Shown here piece after piece: positions 1-11,568 of a stretch of DNA of 64,000 bases. This DNA comes from Legionella impletisoli (GTDB lineage: Bacteria; Pseudomonadota; Gammaproteobacteria; Legionellales; Legionellaceae), in the NCBI RefSeq assembly GCF_900639875.1, contig NZ_CAAAIA010000006.1, positions 1 through 64,000 on the forward strand. Direction: 5' to 3'. A program made the translations under genes and the position numbers. A model generated the notes under the pieces. The model made no database searches. It had not been told where the DNA came from and saw only the letters and a program-made list of their open reading frames with translations. Numbering within the stretch: position 1 is the first letter of the stretch; the number at the start of each line of letters is the position of its first letter.

Positions 1-2
1 CA

Positions 3-116
3 GCTCTTTTTACAGGGCTTTGTTCTCTTCTTAATGCACTCGATTTATTAGAACGATATGACCCAGGAGAACTTAAACAAATGCTTCGCCAAATAATAGG
101 AGAAGCATTTGTGTAG
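3..116 (+). CDS. C-terminal fragment of an unknown protein
   Basis: An open frame enters from the left edge and stops with TAG at 114-116, giving 37 residues that end in RQIIGEAFV. It is leucine-rich and looks helical. There is too little to assign a family. The absence of stops and the sensible codons suggest the real end of a gene whose body lies outside the window. Confidence 0.45.
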   Translation, partial: ALFTGLCSLLNALDLLERYDPGELKQMLRQIIGEAFV

Positions 117-290
117 ATACCTATGGGTCAAGCCGAGGTACGTAGGGGTAGTAAAAATCGTACTTCTTAACCTAATATACTCCAACATGCTTTGGATTGA
201 CCAAAGCATCAACAAAGTGCCCACTACGTAGTCAGCTTGATTGCAACATCCACCGATGCTGGTATATCACTTCGAACCTGGATACCTCAG

Positions 291-2171
291 TTAAGTCGAT
301 TTGTGTTTCATTTGGTATGTTTTAGAAATAACCTCTTGAACTTCTTGTTCCCCAAAAGACAAGCCCTTCTTATTCGCCCACATTGAGAATTCCCGAAGAG
401 ATTCACTCGTTGATTCTGAACGCTTATCCTTTAGCCATAATGCATGTGCAACTGATTCAGGACTCAATTTTTTAGACTGGATCCCTTTCAAGAAACTTGG
501 CTTAACTATTGTTTCTTCAGAAGCACCAGACGTTGGAGTTGGTTCCAGAGAAGTATCCTCTTCCTCATGCCCTGAATTACTGAATGATTCTAACTCAAGT
601 GTTGTAGAAGACTCTGAGCTGGAAAGTTCTTCAACGGAAGGTGCTGAAAAATCACTGATGGATTCAGAATTCGGTATATCAACATCGTCCTCTTGCTGTT
701 GGCTTTGAGTGATAGCTCCAATGCACTGACTGAGGGATGTAGTGTGAGCCATTAGAGACTCCTCTTCAATCGATGTAATTATTTCTTTATATCGACGCTC
801 TTCTGCTGCAAAATGTTGTTCATTTTGCTTTATCATGATTCCAGCAGAAAATCCTCCCACCAATAGTGTGGTTGCGGCTGCGGCTATTGCGATGCCTAGT
901 GGCGCAAGCACCCCAGTCAACGCTAATGCCACGCCAACACCCGCTAACAAACCAATCAATAATCCCTTACCAAATGGGCTTAAGTTTCGGCTTAAAAAAC
1001 TTCGTGTATGAACGGTTGGTTGTTCTACGGCTTGCAGCGCTTGAGAAAGTGAGCGTACTTGCTCAGGAATGTCAGTCATCAATTGCTGATAAGAGTCTAT
1101 TGATTCTAACATGAAGCCTTGTTTCATAGCAGATATTTTTACATCGGCTACATTTTGTGCCGTTTTTTTATGAAATGCCTTCACAGCTTCTCGAACTTGA
1201 AATGGAAAAGATTTTAGATCGTCCGTTAATATTGCTAATAAACGGTTCATATAATCCTTATAAACGTCCTCATTAAGCAAATCAGCGTGCTCAAGTTCAT
1301 ATTTTATTTGTTTAACAACTTCCTGCGGAACTTCTGCTTGCTCAGCAAGTGTTATGAACAGTTGTAGTTCAGTTTTTTTGTATTCGTATAAACGTTGGGG
1401 ATCAAAAATCGTATTAGGTTGAATGCATAGATGTAAAACACGTAAAGACTCTTCGTTAATGGAACCATTTTTATTAAATAATGTTGATATTAGACGAAAT
1501 ACTTTATCACTACGAATAGCTTGACGAAGCTCCCCTGAAAACGAAGCAAAGCCATCTACAATAATTTCAGATTGCCCTTCATTCGGTACAAAATTTTCCG
1601 TCGCAAAAACTTCAACCGCGCGATCTTTCGGCGCTGCAGTTATATTTTGTAACGTGGTGATAATCCATCCTTTTTCTTTTTTATCAGGGGTTAAATCATC
1701 CAGCATCGCAATGAGTGAGAATCCAGCTGGATTCCCTTCATCATCGATATAAAAGAAACAAACACTAACTTCATTTTGGCTTAATTTTTTAGTGAGATGA
1801 GGTTGTGAGTTCATCAAAGGAACAGAAATATTAACGGTATAGATCACGTGGCCGATCGATGCTCCGGTTAAATTTCCTTGAGTATATCCAGGGTAAACCC
1901 CTGGTGCTAATTGATGCCCAAAGGGTGTTGATACCACCCAGAAGGATTTTAAATCTTCCACTGTTCTACCATCAAAATCGATATAGCAGGTTCGAGGAAG
2001 ATCTTTTAACATAGTTGTTAAATAATTCCTAAGTTGGCTTTTTTGTTCCTCTGTATATTGGCTTGAATCCTCAGGGAGAGCATCTATTTCTGGAGAAAGA
2101 TAGATACCCTCAGGCAAATCAAAAGACTCAGGAACCTTATCGTAAGTAATTTGATATCGTTTTAATTTCAT
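291..2171 (-). CDS. Large orphan protein with a membrane hairpin, possible secreted effector
   Basis: A 626-residue protein that I do not recognise. It has a long soluble N-terminal part. Around residues 400-450 lies a glycine- and alanine-rich hydrophobic hairpin able to cross a membrane twice. After it come a charged helical stretch (EERRYKEII), a low-complexity Ser/Glu segment with SSSESSTT and EEED, and a basic tail ending in MKHKST. There is no signal peptide. A large soluble head, a central membrane hairpin and a Ser/Glu-rich tail fit many Legionella Dot/Icm substrates, but that role is inferred from layout alone. ATG at 2171 is preferred over the in-frame GTG at 2180, since GAG lies about 9 bases before it. 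The gene is monocistronic, with an unrelated ABC gene upstream on the same strand. Confidence 0.7.
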   Translation of the reverse strand: MKLKRYQITYDKVPESFDLPEGIYLSPEIDALPEDSSQYTEEQKSQLRNYLTTMLKDLPRTCYIDFDGRTVEDLKSFWVVSTPFGHQLAPGVYPGYTQGNLTGASIGHVIYTVNISVPLMNSQPHLTKKLSQNEVSVCFFYIDDEGNPAGFSLIAMLDDLTPDKKEKGWIITTLQNITAAPKDRAVEVFATENFVPNEGQSEIIVDGFASFSGELRQAIRSDKVFRLISTLFNKNGSINEESLRVLHLCIQPNTIFDPQRLYEYKKTELQLFITLAEQAEVPQEVVKQIKYELEHADLLNEDVYKDYMNRLLAILTDDLKSFPFQVREAVKAFHKKTAQNVADVKISAMKQGFMLESIDSYQQLMTDIPEQVRSLSQALQAVEQPTVHTRSFLSRNLSPFGKGLLIGLLAGVGVALALTGVLAPLGIAIAAAATTLLVGGFSAGIMIKQNEQHFAAEERRYKEIITSIEEESLMAHTTSLSQCIGAITQSQQQEDDVDIPNSESISDFSAPSVEELSSSESSTTLELESFSNSGHEEEDTSLEPTPTSGASEETIVKPSFLKGIQSKKLSPESVAHALWLKDKRSESTSESLREFSMWANKKGLSFGEQEVQEVISKTYQMKHKST

Positions 2172-2253
2172 GGAAATCACTCATAAAATGATTATGTTAA
2201 TCTTATAGTTAAGTATAAAGCGAAATTCTTAAGGAAATATGAAGAATTGTGCA

Positions 2254-4056
2254 CTAGTTGGGTAAAACGCTTTCAAGTAGCTTGCGAGTATAAGGTTCTT
2301 TAGGATTTTGAAAGATATCATCAGAAGAACCTTCTTCAACTTTTTTACCGGATTTCATAACCAGTACCTCATCGGCAAGATAAGCAACAACTGCCATATT
2401 GTGCGTTATAAACAAATAAGATAATCCTTGTTCTTGCTGCAAATCTTTCAAAAGATTAATAATTTGAGCTTGAACGGAAATATCAAGAGCACTGGTGGGT
2501 TCATCGCAAATAAGTAGCTCAGGCTCGGTTGCTAAAGCTCGGGCGATGCAGATCCGTTGTCTCTGGCCACCTGAGAATTGGTGGGGGTAACGAGACAAAC
2601 AATTTGCCGGCAAATTCACTTGCTCAAGTAAGTGAACTTGTTTTTTCTTAATGTCTCGCGTTCTAATCCCTTGAGCGAGCATGCCTTCTGCTAGGATTTC
2701 ATCAATTGTCCATCTAGGATTCATCGAAGAATAGGGATCTTGAAAAATAATCTGCACTTTTTTGCGAAACTGTCGTAATGCATAGCCTTTTAATCGAGTA
2801 ACCTCCTCATCATGAAATAAGATTTTTCCTGATGTAATGGGCTGTAGTTGCATAATGGTGCGAGCAATGGTTGTTTTCCCACAACCCGATTCACCCACTA
2901 ACGCCAACGTTTTACCTTTTTTAATCTCAAATGAAATGTCATCAACGGCCTTAAAAACTTCTCTGGTTCCTTTTAAAAGACTTCCTGATATAAAATGAAC
3001 CGACATATTGTTGACCTTCAAGATGGGTTCAGCGTGATTCTCAAGCTCAGCCCATGTCTCATTATGATTCGGTAAATCGGGTGGGACAATATGTTCTGGA
3101 TATAGATGACAACGAACCTTTCGCTGCTCAATCGGTTGAAGCTCGGGTTCAATTTCGTTACATGGCTCAAAGACATGGGCACACCGAGGATGAAAACGAC
3201 ATCCTATTGGCATAGCATCCAACGTGGGCACCGTACCTTTAATGGTATGAAGCCTTTGCCCTCGCTTAGCAATAGAAGGCACGGATACCAGTAATTCTTG
3301 CGAGTAAGGATGTAAAGGTTGCTTAAAAAAGTCATCGACCGTTGCATTTTCAACAATCTGTCCAGCATACATCACGCAAACTCGATCAGCCGTTGCTTTG
3401 ACCACTGTTAAATCATGTGTTATCAGCAGCATGCTCATTTGGTGGCGAGCTTGCAATTTTTTTAAGAGCGTAAGAATTTGCGCTTGAATCGTAACATCAA
3501 GCGCTGTGGTGGGTTCATCAGCGATTAATATTTCAGGATTACAAGCCAACGCCATGGCAATGACAATCCGTTGCTTTTGCCCTCCAGATAATTGATGTGG
3601 ATATTGGATAAGCCGTCGCTCAGGATGAGGCATTTCCACTTCGTTTAATAAGGCAATCATTTGCTTTTGTCGCTCAGACTGACTTAAGGATTGATGCTGC
3701 TTTAATGCTTCAGATAATTGCTGGCCGATAGTTAGCACAGGGTTTAGTGCGGTCATTGGCTCTTGAAAGATCATCGCGAACCTTCGCCCACGAAACGTAC
3801 GCATGAGTTGTTCAGGAAGATTTAAGAGATTAACGCCAGCGTAATTGATCTCACTTTGTTGCCCGTAAACTCCATAGAGAGGCAAAAGACGCATTAAGGC
3901 TAAAGAAGTCAGCGATTTTCCACATCCTGATTCGCCAAGTAATGCGAGTGTTTCACCAGGATAGAGCTCAAAACTTACGTCTTTCACCGCAACGATGGGA
4001 GCTTCCTTGGTTTTAAACGCAACACTTAATCGTTTGATTTCAGCTGCATGGTCCAT
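2254..4056 (-). CDS. Peptide-type ABC transporter ATPase with two fused nucleotide-binding domains
   Basis: A 600-residue protein made of two complete ABC ATPase domains, as in YejF and GsiA of the dipeptide/oligopeptide/nickel import group. The first half has Walker A GESGCGKS at residues 41-48, Q-loop FQEP, signature LSGGQKQR near 157 and Walker B ILIADEPT. Its end carries the Cys-containing oligopeptide-transporter C-terminal motif (CRFHPRCAHVFEPC, near 290-300). The second half repeats the set with GESGCGKT, FQDP, FSGGQRQR and LLICDEPT. It would drive peptide or related uptake at the inner membrane. No permease or binding-protein gene lies next to it, so its partners must be elsewhere. 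A fused ATPase of this kind normally serves both permease subunits. Confidence 0.93.
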   Translation of the reverse strand: MDHAAEIKRLSVAFKTKEAPIVAVKDVSFELYPGETLALLGESGCGKSLTSLALMRLLPLYGVYGQQSEINYAGVNLLNLPEQLMRTFRGRRFAMIFQEPMTALNPVLTIGQQLSEALKQHQSLSQSERQKQMIALLNEVEMPHPERRLIQYPHQLSGGQKQRIVIAMALACNPEILIADEPTTALDVTIQAQILTLLKKLQARHQMSMLLITHDLTVVKATADRVCVMYAGQIVENATVDDFFKQPLHPYSQELLVSVPSIAKRGQRLHTIKGTVPTLDAMPIGCRFHPRCAHVFEPCNEIEPELQPIEQRKVRCHLYPEHIVPPDLPNHNETWAELENHAEPILKVNNMSVHFISGSLLKGTREVFKAVDDISFEIKKGKTLALVGESGCGKTTIARTIMQLQPITSGKILFHDEEVTRLKGYALRQFRKKVQIIFQDPYSSMNPRWTIDEILAEGMLAQGIRTRDIKKKQVHLLEQVNLPANCLSRYPHQFSGGQRQRICIARALATEPELLICDEPTSALDISVQAQIINLLKDLQQEQGLSYLFITHNMAVVAYLADEVLVMKSGKKVEEGSSDDIFQNPKEPYTRKLLESVLPN

Positions 4057-4111
4057 CGGTAAAATCGGTTAAAAACGAATGAATACACTTTAGCAAGGGT
4101 TAAGAGAGGAT

Positions 4112-4702
4112 TCAATGCATACCTGGTTTTCCAAAGCTTGCTTTTTCTCTTGATTCATCAAGAAGTCGCTCAGAAGAAGTTTTGATCCCTAATGCTTCCC
4201 TCGCTTTTTTAACAAACTTGGCTAGTAAGTTAGATACCCAATTTTTGCTTATCGAATGTTCTTTTAAGGCACTGCTTTTTTCAGCTGTAGTCATTCTTTC
4301 TGCACTATTTTTATAAGGACTTCTTTGTACAACCTCTTTGTTATTGCATATTTCATCTGTTTTTTTTAAAAAATTATGAAGCACTTCAGTAGCCTTATCC
4401 TCAGTCATGGAATCGATATGAGCATTAAGTCTCTCAGAATGAGCCGTTACTTTAGACGCATAGGGCATTTTTTTATCAGTAAGCGTCGATTGGTTTAAAA
4501 TATCTTGCTGGAGGGAATGAAAAACCTCTTCCATAACGGATTTACGAGCCCTGATTCTACTGACATCGGCGTTATTTAGGCCCCATGATCCCTTAAAATT
4601 TTCATTGGTGATCGTTCTATCGATATCGTCTAATTTATCAATTTCTTTTAAAAAACCAGCTGTAATTTCTTTTAGACAAGTCTTTTTGGGAGAATCTGAC
4701 AT
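4112..4702 (-). CDS. Orphan 196-residue charged helical protein
   Basis: No family recognised. The protein is rich in Lys, Glu and Ser, has no signal peptide or membrane segment, and should be mostly helical. The C-terminal quarter carries a basic helix (LLAKFVKKAREALGIK) followed by a short acidic and basic tail. Upstream DNA is very AT-rich and includes a 15-base palindrome of GATTATA and TATAATC arms. A small, soluble, Lys/Glu-rich orphan in this kind of genome may be a secreted effector, but nothing here proves it. Confidence 0.6.
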   Translation of the reverse strand: MSDSPKKTCLKEITAGFLKEIDKLDDIDRTITNENFKGSWGLNNADVSRIRARKSVMEEVFHSLQQDILNQSTLTDKKMPYASKVTAHSERLNAHIDSMTEDKATEVLHNFLKKTDEICNNKEVVQRSPYKNSAERMTTAEKSSALKEHSISKNWVSNLLAKFVKKAREALGIKTSSERLLDESREKASFGKPGMH

Positions 4703-4892
4703 GAATGTATTAAGAATAAGTGATTATATTATAATCATAGCTGATTTTATTCAAATTGCTTTTATTAAGACATCATGTAAAAATCATCAAAGCTGGGGGT
4801 AGCTTAAATCTACGACTTGCCTGTTTTCTCGACTTGTCCACGGAATCAAGGCATACTTCGCTAAAACACTGGACAACGCGTCAAATCCAGCT

Positions 4893-4924
4893 GCATAGGG
4901 CATGAGGTGGATTGTCAACAGGCC
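4893..4924. repeat. Copy of a short dispersed repeat
   Basis: The core TAGGGCATGAGGTG followed by a near-identical TTGTCAA block occurs here in the gap between ychF and the orphan gene, and again at 25660-25685 inside the 5' part of ispA. Both copies are followed by GGCC within about 15 bases. Similarity over about 26 bases with two or three differences is unlikely by chance in a 64-kb window, but I have not measured it. Confidence 0.5.
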
Positions 4925-4969
4925 ATAGATGGGCTAGAAAATTTTTTTTGAGCTAGAGTGGTTGAAGCA

Positions 4970-6061
4970 TTACACATTAAAACGAAAATGCATGACATCA
5001 CCATCTTTAACAAGATATTCTTTTCCTTCTAAGCGTAATTTTCCTGCTTCTTTAGCGCCTTGTTCTCCGCGATAAGCAATGAAATCATTATATGCGATAA
5101 CTTCCGCGCGAATGAATCCTTTTTCAAAATCGGTGTGAATCACGCCGGCTGCTTGGGGAGCTGTCGCTCCTTGTTTAATCGTCCAAGCCCTCACTTCTTT
5201 AACTCCGGCTGTAAAATAAGTTTGCAATCCCAATAATTTATACCCTGCCCGAATCACTCGATGTAAACCAGGTTCACTTAATCCAAGGTCTTGCATAAAC
5301 TCCATTCGATCTTCTTCCTCAAGCTCCATGAGCTCAGCTTCGGTTGCAGCACATAAGGCAACGACTTCAGCCTGTTCCTTTTCTGCAAACTCGATTACCC
5401 GGTTTAAATGAGGATTATTTTCATACCCGTTATCATCCACGTTTGCAATGTATAGCACAGGTTTTGCGGTGAGTAAGAATAATCGGCGACTCACTGTCGC
5501 TTCATCAGGAGTTAATTCAAGGGTCCTTACAGGATAGCCTTCATCCAGATGCGCTTTGATTTTTTCCAGTGTTGTTGTTTCAAATGCTGCTTCTTTATTA
5601 CCGCTTTTATTTAATTTTCCAGCTTTATTGAGGGCTTTTTCTACGGTTTCCATATCGGCTAGAGCAAGTTCGGTATTGATCACTTCAATATCATCAATGG
5701 GATCAACCTTCCCTTCAACATGAACCACATCGGAATTATCAAAGCAGCGAACCACATGAGCAATGGCGTCGGTTTCGCGGATATTTGCTAAAAACTGGTT
5801 GCCAAGCCCTTCCCCACTAGAAGCACCCTTGACAAGTCCAGCAATATCCACAAACTGCATCACCGCCGACACGGTTTGCTCAGGCTTTACAATCTCGCTT
5901 AACGCAATTAATCGAGGATCTGGAACGGTAACCATACCCACATTAGGTTCGATCGTACAAAAAGGATAATTGGACGCTTCAATGCCCGCTTTGGTTAACG
6001 CATTAAAAAGAGTGGACTTTCCTACATTGGGTAAGCCTACAATACCGCATTTAAATCCCAT
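4970..6061 (-). CDS. ychF: Redox-regulated/ribosome-binding ATPase YchF
   Basis: A 363-residue Obg-family P-loop protein, the usual length for YchF/OLA1. The G1 loop GLPNVGKS is at residues 9-16, and the switch region has [11 protein letters not shown] coiled-coil insertion follows, and the C-terminal TGS domain ends with [11 protein letters not shown], as in the family. YchF prefers ATP over GTP, binds ribosomes and modulates stress responses. It lies downstream of pth and rplY on the same strand, the conserved gammaproteobacterial order rplY-pth-ychF. The ATG at 6061 is the family start (MGFKCGIVG). Confidence 0.97.
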   Translation of the reverse strand: MGFKCGIVGLPNVGKSTLFNALTKAGIEASNYPFCTIEPNVGMVTVPDPRLIALSEIVKPEQTVSAVMQFVDIAGLVKGASSGEGLGNQFLANIRETDAIAHVVRCFDNSDVVHVEGKVDPIDDIEVINTELALADMETVEKALNKAGKLNKSGNKEAAFETTTLEKIKAHLDEGYPVRTLELTPDEATVSRRLFLLTAKPVLYIANVDDNGYENNPHLNRVIEFAEKEQAEVVALCAATEAELMELEEEDRMEFMQDLGLSEPGLHRVIRAGYKLLGLQTYFTAGVKEVRAWTIKQGATAPQAAGVIHTDFEKGFIRAEVIAYNDFIAYRGEQGAKEAGKLRLEGKEYLVKDGDVMHFRFNV

Positions 6062-6133
6062 GAAAACCTCATTTAAAATGATACATTGAGTGGAGTGAAC
6101 TCTTGTATTCGTAAAGCTGCATGATTAAAGATT

Positions 6134-6161
6134 CCCCTCTTCCATTAATAGGAGAGTGGGG
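6134..6161 (-). terminator. Possible hairpin between pth and ychF
   Basis: A C-rich arm (CCCCTCTTCC) and a G-rich arm (GGAGAGTGGGG) can pair imperfectly across an AT loop in the pth-ychF gap. On the minus transcript it is followed by AATCTTTAAT, not a clean U-run, so it may be an attenuator, an RNA-processing site or chance. Confidence 0.3.
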
Positions 6162-6179
6162 GTTTCGTGAGAAATATAT

Positions 6180-6755
6180 TTAATCACCAACATTAATCTG
6201 ATTCATCGCTTTGGCGAGATTACCTGATAAAATGGTAGGTATCTCATCCACGGCACGATCAATGGCGTTAAAAATGGCCTCACGCTCAGGAGCACTCGGT
6301 TTGCCTAATACATAATTTAAGACCAGTTCTTTATGACCTGGATGGCCTATCCCAATCCTTAACCGATGAAAATGATTCATCCCCAATTGTTGAATCGAAT
6401 CCCGCAGGCCATTATGTCCTCCATGCCCCCCGCCTGTTTTTAACTTGATGCGACCTGCTGGCAGGTCGAGTTCATCATGGGCTACCAATATTTCTTCGGG
6501 CTTAATGCGGTAAAATTGGGCAACGGCTCGAATAGGCATGCCGCTGTGGTTCATAAATGTTAAGGGAAGAATAATTTTGCAAGTCTTATCATCGATTTCA
6601 AGATGAGCTAGCTCGCAATGCAATTTCTTTTCTGGTTTAAACGTAAGATTATAACGGTTCGCTAATTGTTCGGCAAACCAGCCGCCTGCATTATGGCGCG
6701 TTTGCGCATAGGATGCACCTGGGTTTCTTAAACCGACGATGAGCTTGATGGTCAT
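6180..6755 (-). CDS. pth: Peptidyl-tRNA hydrolase
   Basis: A 191-residue cytoplasmic enzyme that cleaves the ester bond of peptidyl-tRNA released from stalled ribosomes, so the tRNA can be reused. The family signatures are all present: the N-terminal GLRNPG, catalytic His21 in TRHNAGGWF, the VAHDELDLP segment with its Asp, and the Gly/His-rich GGGHGGHNGLRD loop that binds the acceptor end. It lies between rplY and ychF on one strand, the common arrangement. Confidence 0.97.
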   Translation of the reverse strand: MTIKLIVGLRNPGASYAQTRHNAGGWFAEQLANRYNLTFKPEKKLHCELAHLEIDDKTCKIILPLTFMNHSGMPIRAVAQFYRIKPEEILVAHDELDLPAGRIKLKTGGGHGGHNGLRDSIQQLGMNHFHRLRIGIGHPGHKELVLNYVLGKPSAPEREAIFNAIDRAVDEIPTILSGNLAKAMNQINVGD

Positions 6756-6791
6756 GAATGAACGTTTTACGCCTTGATTTTAATAAACAAG

Positions 6792-6821
6792 TTGGGTTGA
6801 GCAACCCCGTGCTCAACCCAA
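6792..6821 (-). terminator. Strong 12-bp hairpin between rplY and pth
   Basis: Perfect 12-base arms TTGGGTTGAGCA and TGCTCAACCCAA enclose a 6-base loop just after the rplY stop. On the minus transcript the stem is followed by ACTTGTTTATT, a weak U-rich tail. It probably sets partial termination, giving more rplY than pth mRNA, or protects the rplY 3' end. Confidence 0.6.
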
Positions 6822-6827
6822 GGCGAA

Positions 6828-7532
6828 TTACTCAGGTTTTTCTTCACCTGATTCTTCAGCGGATTCTTCACCAGCTTGTTGAGCTTCCAGAGACTCAGGT
6901 CCAGGAATGGTTTCAACTTCTGGAGCTTCTGCTTCAGGTGCTGGTTCCAATTCAACACGGGGTTCGTGAATGCTGACCACAGGGTGATCATGCCCGCCTT
7001 CTGTTGGATCAATAGATAATTGAACGTTCTTAGGCAATTTTAAATCAGACAGATGCAATACATCATCCATTTCCATATCAGATAAATCGACTTCGATGTA
7101 TTCAGGAAGATCTTTTGCTTGGCAGCGAACTTCAACCTGGTTCATAGTATGACTAACTAAGCCACCCGCTTTCACGCCTTTGGATTTCTCTTCATTGATA
7201 AAATGAATAGGAACCATTTTAACAAGAACATCTTTCGCGCTGACACGCTGTAAGTCCATGTGCATAATGATGGGTTTATATGGATGACGCTGTAGATCTT
7301 TTAAGATAACCTTTTCTTTTTTCCCATCAATCTTTAATTCAAATACACTCGAATAGATGCTTTCAGTTTCGAGTGCTTTTAACACTTTATTATGTAAAAG
7401 ATGAATGGATTGTGGATCTTTATCACCGCCATAGATAATAGCAGGTACTTTATTTTCTTCGCGACGTAGGCGGCGGCTCGCACCTTTCCCTATATCGTTT
7501 CTAGTTTCTGCTTCTAAAGTAATTGTTGACAT
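6828..7532 (-). CDS. rplY: 50S ribosomal protein L25, CTC (long) form
   Basis: A 234-residue long form of L25, which binds 5S rRNA on the large subunit. The N-terminal L25 domain has RNDIGKGASRRLRR and PAIIYGG. The TL5/CTC C-terminal domain follows, and the protein ends in an acidic Glu/Ala-rich tail. ATG at 7532 is chosen because the protein then begins MSTITLEAE like its relatives and GGAGA sits just upstream. The longer frame to 7574 adds an unlikely hydrophobic leader. Confidence 0.95.
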   Translation of the reverse strand: MSTITLEAETRNDIGKGASRRLRREENKVPAIIYGGDKDPQSIHLLHNKVLKALETESIYSSVFELKIDGKKEKVILKDLQRHPYKPIIMHMDLQRVSAKDVLVKMVPIHFINEEKSKGVKAGGLVSHTMNQVEVRCQAKDLPEYIEVDLSDMEMDDVLHLSDLKLPKNVQLSIDPTEGGHDHPVVSIHEPRVELEPAPEAEAPEVETIPGPESLEAQQAGEESAEESGEEKPE

Positions 7533-7701
7533 TCTATAAGTCTCCGTAAAAAAACATATCCCCATGCTAACCATTTAGCATTTTAACCTTGCGACCAGGC
7601 TAATTGGGGTTGATTCTGCAACGCTTAGTGTTTACAGACTGTTGCTTGAGACAAACTCTCAAATAACAAGTGCGCGGAGTATACAATATTTTAAATACAA
7701 C

Positions 7702-7730
7702 TTGAAGTCGTCTCGGTAATTTTATAGAAT
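7702..7730 (+). promoter_or_regulatory. Likely sigma-70 promoter of rplU-rpmA
   Basis: TTGAAG (7702-7707) and TAGAAT (7725-7730) are separated by 17 bases. Transcription would start near 7737, giving a leader of about 45 bases before rplU. This is the best match in the rplY-rplU divergent gap. Confidence 0.5.
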
Positions 7731-7783
7731 GTGCACCTTTATTGAACCCATGAAGGCCAAGCAGGCGAGTTGGAGAATTAATT

Positions 7784-8095
7784 ATGTATGCGGTAATCAA
7801 AACAGGCGGTAAACAATATCGCGTTAAAGAAGGCGATGTTTTAAAAATAGAACAACTGACCGCTGATGTTGGAAGTAACGTAAAATTTGACGAAGTATTG
7901 ATGTTAACAGACGGCGATAAAGTAACTTGCGGAACTCCTTTGGTTGACAAGGCCGTAGTTAACGCTGAAGTCGTCGAACATGGCCGTCATAAAAAAGTTA
8001 AAATTATTAAATTCCGTCGTCGTAAGCACCACATGAAGCAAATGGGTCACAGACAGTACTATACTCAAGTTAAAATAACTGGTATTAAGAAATAA
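7784..8095 (+). CDS. rplU: 50S ribosomal protein L21
   Basis: A 103-residue ribosomal protein of normal length that binds 23S rRNA. It starts [14 protein letters not shown] and has the C-terminal [14 protein letters not shown] segment typical of L21. GGAGAATT precedes the ATG. It is first in the rplU-rpmA pair, with obgE just downstream, a very widely conserved order. Confidence 0.98.
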   Translation: MYAVIKTGGKQYRVKEGDVLKIEQLTADVGSNVKFDEVLMLTDGDKVTCGTPLVDKAVVNAEVVEHGRHKKVKIIKFRRRKHHMKQMGHRQYYTQVKITGIKK

Positions 8096-8152
8096 GTGCA
8101 AACTAAATTTTGTAATAAATATTTGGTTTTGCCCGTTTAAGAGGATATTGCA

Positions 8153-8431
8153 ATGGCACATAAAAAAGCAGGCGGTAGTACACGTAACGGCCGCGACTCA
8201 AATCCAAAGTATCTTGGTGTTAAACGCTTCGGCGGTCAAATGGTGAATGCAGGAGAAATCTTAGTTCGTCAACGCGGAACGAAATTTCATGCTGGAGAAG
8301 GTGTAGGACTGGGACGCGATCATACACTGTATGCGTTAGTATCAGGCCTTGTTCGGTTCACCACCAAAGGTGCTCAAAATCGTAAGTTCGTCATGATTGA
8401 TCCAGCTGCTAGTGAAGTCAGCGAAGGATAA
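8153..8431 (+). CDS. rpmA: 50S ribosomal protein L27
   Basis: A 92-residue protein beginning [19 protein letters not shown], the hallmark N-terminus of L27 that reaches the peptidyl-transferase centre. There is no cleavable N-terminal extension of the firmicute type. AAGAGGA lies upstream of the ATG. It sits 57 bases after rplU and should be cotranscribed with it. Confidence 0.98.
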   Translation: MAHKKAGGSTRNGRDSNPKYLGVKRFGGQMVNAGEILVRQRGTKFHAGEGVGLGRDHTLYALVSGLVRFTTKGAQNRKFVMIDPAASEVSEG

Positions 8432-10599
<2,168 letters not shown>

Positions 10600-10603
<4 letters not shown>

Positions 10604-11565
10604 GGTAAATTCACTCCATTCATAAGATGGATGTCTCGCACGCTATCTACATGGGCGGCACCAGGATTTAAGCGAATTCCCCATAATGCGCGCACCGGCA
10701 CTCCATAGATGTAACGAGCATCAACCACAACCAAGGGATTATCACTTGCTTTTATTAAATATCCATCGGTAAACCAATAAAAGATTTTAAAGTCTCGAGC
10801 CTGTTGGCCGGAATTATAAGCTGCCTTGGATAACTCCGATAAACTAAATGCTGGATAAAGCTTCGCGGATTGAACAAAGCTCTCTGAAAAAATTGGCGTT
10901 TTTACTTCTACCAAGACGATTTTATTGCCAATAAATCCAGCACCTCTCCAATGGGTTGAACTAGCCAATGTGGGAAAAACACGTACCTTTTTTAAATTTA
11001 GATATTTAGCTTTACCAAAGGATTCGAAGGCTGTTAATGCGCGATGATGTTGTTCTATATTAATCAGTAAAAACAGTAGCGCCAGTATTAAACCATAACA
11101 AACCCCTTTTCGATCATCCAATACACGCGTCCAAACCACACCTAATACTAAAGGAAGAGTAAAAAATGGATCAATAATGGATATAAAATCCCAAGCATAG
11201 CGAGAATTGGAAAAAGGCCAAAACAATAACGTTCCATAACTCGTGCAGGTATCCAAAAGGGCATGCGTTGCATAGCCAATTAAAGAGGCTAATAACGTGA
11301 TACGCCAACGTGCTCGAAAGCGTTGGAACATCAAGAAAAATAACCCCACAACGAGGGCACCTATTGGTATAAACAATAGAGAATGTGTGAAGTGGCGGTG
11401 ATAGATTAAAAAAAGCATGGGGTCATTCGATGATCGGATGAGCAAGTCCAAATCTGCCGCCATGCCTGAAACCGCGCCAATAATCCAGGCATTTTTTTTA
11501 TCATAAGGATGCAATATAGCTTGCGAACAAGCTGCTCCAAGCGCTCCTTGTGTTACAGGATCCAT
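10600..11565 (-). CDS. DUF457/YdjM-type membrane metal-dependent hydrolase
   Basis: A 321-residue inner-membrane protein. It has the family's N-terminal MDPVTQGALGAA, a DLD motif and the HRHFTHSLLF motif, whose His residues are thought to bind metal. Several transmembrane helices follow in the first 170 residues, then a soluble C-terminal domain. Relatives include E. coli YdjM. The substrate is unknown. It sits 3 bases after mscS and overlaps the CinA-like gene by 4 bases, so mscS, this gene and the CinA-like gene form one transcription unit. Confidence 0.85.
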
Positions 11566-11568
11566 AAG

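Noticed and set aside
131-150. Third copy of the TAGGGCATGAGGTG repeat near the left edge
   Set aside because: AGCCGAGGTACGTAGGGG matches the bases just before the repeat in ispA (AGCCTAGGTGCGTAGGGC), but the core ATGAGGTG is absent. Too weak to call.
4709-4722. PmrA-type box upstream of the orphan at 4112-4702
   Set aside because: Only one CTTAATAC-like half is present on the minus strand; PmrA sites need a paired half at a fixed distance.
6767-7012. 81-codon frame inside rplY on the same strand
   Set aside because: It overlaps rplY in another frame, and its composition is typical of a shadow of the Glu-rich tail.
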